Shown: in pieces, positions 62,811-64,000 of the stretch
Layout: each line of letters opens with the position of its first letter
Position numbering within the stretch: position 1 is the first letter of the stretch
From: Aphodovivens sp036306585
Lineage (GTDB): Bacteria > Actinomycetota > Coriobacteriia > Coriobacteriales > Eggerthellaceae
NCBI GenBank assembly: GCA_036306585.1
Contig: JAXJZF010000007.1
Location: 62,001-126,000, forward strand
DNA length: 64,000 bases
Direction: 5' to 3'
Program-made: the position numbers and the translations under genes
Notes under the pieces: generated by a model
Seen by the model: only the letters and a program-made list of their open reading frames with translations
Told to the model about the DNA's origin: nothing
Databases searched by the model: none

Positions 62811-62924
62811 CTAGCCCTGACGCTGCTTGTGGCGAGGGTTCTCGCAAATGACGAGCACCTTGCCGTGGCGTCGGATGATCTTGCACTTGTCGCACATTTT
62901 CTTGACCGAAGGACGTACCTTCAT
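62811..62924 (-). CDS. rpmJ: Ribosomal protein L36
   Basis: A 37-residue zinc protein with the ligands Cys11, Cys14, Cys27 and His32 all present (start MKVRPSVKKMCDKCK, then VICENPRH). The ATG 62924 is preceded by GAAAGGAAAAGC. It is too short for most gene finders. Its place between infA and rpsM is the standard bacterial order. Confidence 0.97.
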   Translation of the reverse strand: MKVRPSVKKMCDKCKIIRRHGKVLVICENPRHKQRQG

Positions 62925-63067
62925 TTGCTTTTCCTTTCGGTAATGCGTTTTCGTCTTATCTACACGCCCAGCCGCAGGCGAATGTTTTCATGATTGCACG
63001 CGGCGATCGGCCGCGGGATGCCAGGGTAGGTCGGCTCACCGCCCCGTTTCGGCACCGCTACAAGAGC

Positions 63068-63286
63068 CTACTTGAAGCGATAGGTGATGCGACCGCGGTT
63101 GAGGTCGTACACCGAGAGCTCCACGGTAACCTTGTCGCCAGGGAGGATCTTGATGTAGTGCATCCTCATCTTGCCGGAAATGTGGGCCAGAATCTTGTGG
63201 CCGTTCTCGAGCTCGACCCTGAACATCGCGTTGGGCAATGCTTCCAGGACTTCCCCTTGAAGCTCGATGACATCTTCTTTGCTCAA
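63068..63286 (-). CDS. infA: Translation initiation factor IF-1
   Basis: A 72-residue OB-fold protein: MSKEDVIELQGEVLEALPNA, then FRVELENGHKILAHISGKMR and a C-terminal YDLNRGRITYRFK. It blocks the ribosomal A site during initiation. GGAGCG precedes the ATG. First gene of the ribosomal protein operon, after a tRNA pair whose terminator-like hairpin lies at 63379-63406. Confidence 0.98.
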   Translation of the reverse strand: MSKEDVIELQGEVLEALPNAMFRVELENGHKILAHISGKMRMHYIKILPGDKVTVELSVYDLNRGRITYRFK

Positions 63287-63378
63287 AAGCGCTCCTTTGT
63301 GCAGTCCATACTTTTTGCAGCAAAGAAGGATTTTAGCAAAGGATTGAGGATCTTGAAGAAAAATACATAAGGGCGCAG

Positions 63379-63406
63379 AAAACCAACAAAACCTGTGGTT
63401 GGTTTT
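63379..63406 (-). terminator. Hairpin between tRNA-Gln and infA
   Basis: AACCAAC pairs with GTTGGTT, then TTCTGC on the minus strand. Confidence 0.45.
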
Positions 63407-63535
63407 GAAATTACCTGCATGCCAGGCGTGCGGCTAGATGCCGCGCAGTTCCACTCGCGAACGGAACCGCCAGGTATTCGCGCTAAGCGCAGCCGCCTTG
63501 TCGGCTTGGAAGCGAAAGGGATGCTTCCCTGAGAA

Positions 63536-63609
63536 TGGCTGGGGTACCAGGATTCGAACCTAGATAGCTGGCACCAAAAACCAGAGTCCTGCCGTTGGAC
63601 GATACCCCA
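63536..63609 (-). tRNA. tRNA-Gln (TTG)
   Basis: 74 nt with encoded CCA. TGGGGTA pairs with TACCCCA, the anticodon stem is CTGGT / GCCAG and the loop is TTTTGGT. Confidence 0.95.
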
Positions 63610-63668
63610 GCGTCGGGCTGCTCGCTCGCACCCCGCCGTGCGAGGCGGAAGAGGTGCCGCTGAAAAAA

Positions 63669-63744
63669 TGGTGGGCCGTGAGGGAATCGAACCCGCGACC
63701 TTGGGATTAAAAGTCCCCTGCTCTACCAACTGAGCTAACGGCCC
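63669..63744 (-). tRNA. tRNA-Lys (TTT)
   Basis: 76 nt with encoded CCA. GGGCCGT pairs with ACGGCCC, and the anticodon loop is CTTTTAA. Lies 59 bp upstream of tRNA-Gln on the same strand. From 63745 to the window end nothing is recognisable. Confidence 0.96.
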
Positions 63745-64000
63745 AACGATTTCAGCGCTCGTCCTCTGGCGAGAATGAGCAATTCGCTATTGTACCGACA
63801 CACGTCGCCGCGGTCAAACGGGCTCCACCGAAAACATCCAACCCCCACGCAGTGCATGCCAGTCCCGCCGATCGCTGCGCAAGGCGAGACGCCGCGTTCC
63901 ACCGGACCGCCGCGCGGATCGTGAAACGCCGGATAGCACGCGAAGAAACCCTGCGGCCTCGGTCGCGCAGGAGCGCGTACCTGCACCCCCTCGGCGCCGC

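Noticed and set aside
63735..63986. An 83-codon minus-strand frame at the right edge
   Set aside because: It overlaps the tRNA-Lys gene, has no ribosome site and no recognisable features.

Overview
The window is high-GC DNA with short intergenic gaps and reads as chromosomal core genome of an anaerobic actinobacterium. Within Actinobacteria it looks most like Coriobacteriia, probably the Eggerthellaceae. The support is an actinobacterial FHA / PP2C phosphatase / RodA-PBP / PASTA-kinase cluster combined with anaerobe-type metabolism: a pyrophosphate-type phosphofructokinase, an NfnAB-type transhydrogenase pair and molybdenum cofactor genes. Ribosomal proteins S4 and L36 keep their zinc cysteines. 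I see no rRNA, CRISPR array, insertion sequence or prophage. The taxonomic call is inference, not a database match.

Layout. 1-3400 (minus): serS, a membrane-anchored unknown, a stand-alone cyanophycin-synthetase N-domain-like protein and the start of an aminotransferase. 3600-6330: a LysR regulator, a small XRE regulator, two small unknown proteins and a pyridoxamine-kinase-like gene. 6360-16900: a Ser/Thr kinase with a polytopic C-terminus (minus), tRNA-Thr, a universal stress protein, then the plus-strand operon fhaA-fhaB-pstP-(RodA/PBP fusion)-pknB, which couples phosphorylation to cell-wall synthesis. 16960-26460: tRNA-Arg, a CmpB-like membrane protein, an RsbW-like ATPase, an NTF2-LytTR regulator, aroK, a DUF2207 protein, tRNA-Ser(GCT), tadA-ispE and capA, tRNA-Ser(TGA).

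26700-36000: a Cys-rich small protein, citrate synthase, tRNA-Leu, a radical SAM protein, a divergent membrane-protein/TetR pair with a tandem palindromic operator, and a phosphate cluster in the unusual order pstB-phoU-pstS-pstC-pstA. 36000-49100: a GyrI-like protein, PPi-type PFK, an EamA exporter, a HAD phosphatase, an ABC-F ATPase, an MFS exporter, then pth, prs, glmU, nhaA and hpf. 49100-64000 (all minus): folC, nfnB, nfnA, udg, alr, mog, moeA, eno, ecfT, rplQ, rpoA, rpsD, rpsK, rpsM, rpmJ, infA, tRNA-Gln and tRNA-Lys.

The strongest systems-level feature is the signalling/cell-wall operon. Two FHA proteins, a PP2C phosphatase and a four-PASTA kinase flank one polypeptide that joins the glycosyltransferase (RodA/FtsW) and transpeptidase (PBP) activities usually made by two genes; no separate pknA is present. 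Other points worth a second look are several ATG starts placed exactly 7 nt after a -10-like hexamer (possible leaderless mRNAs), tandem 13-bp palindromes at the TetR locus, an EcfT gene without its ATPases, and a near-complete set of bidirectional terminators, one a 44-bp perfect palindrome.
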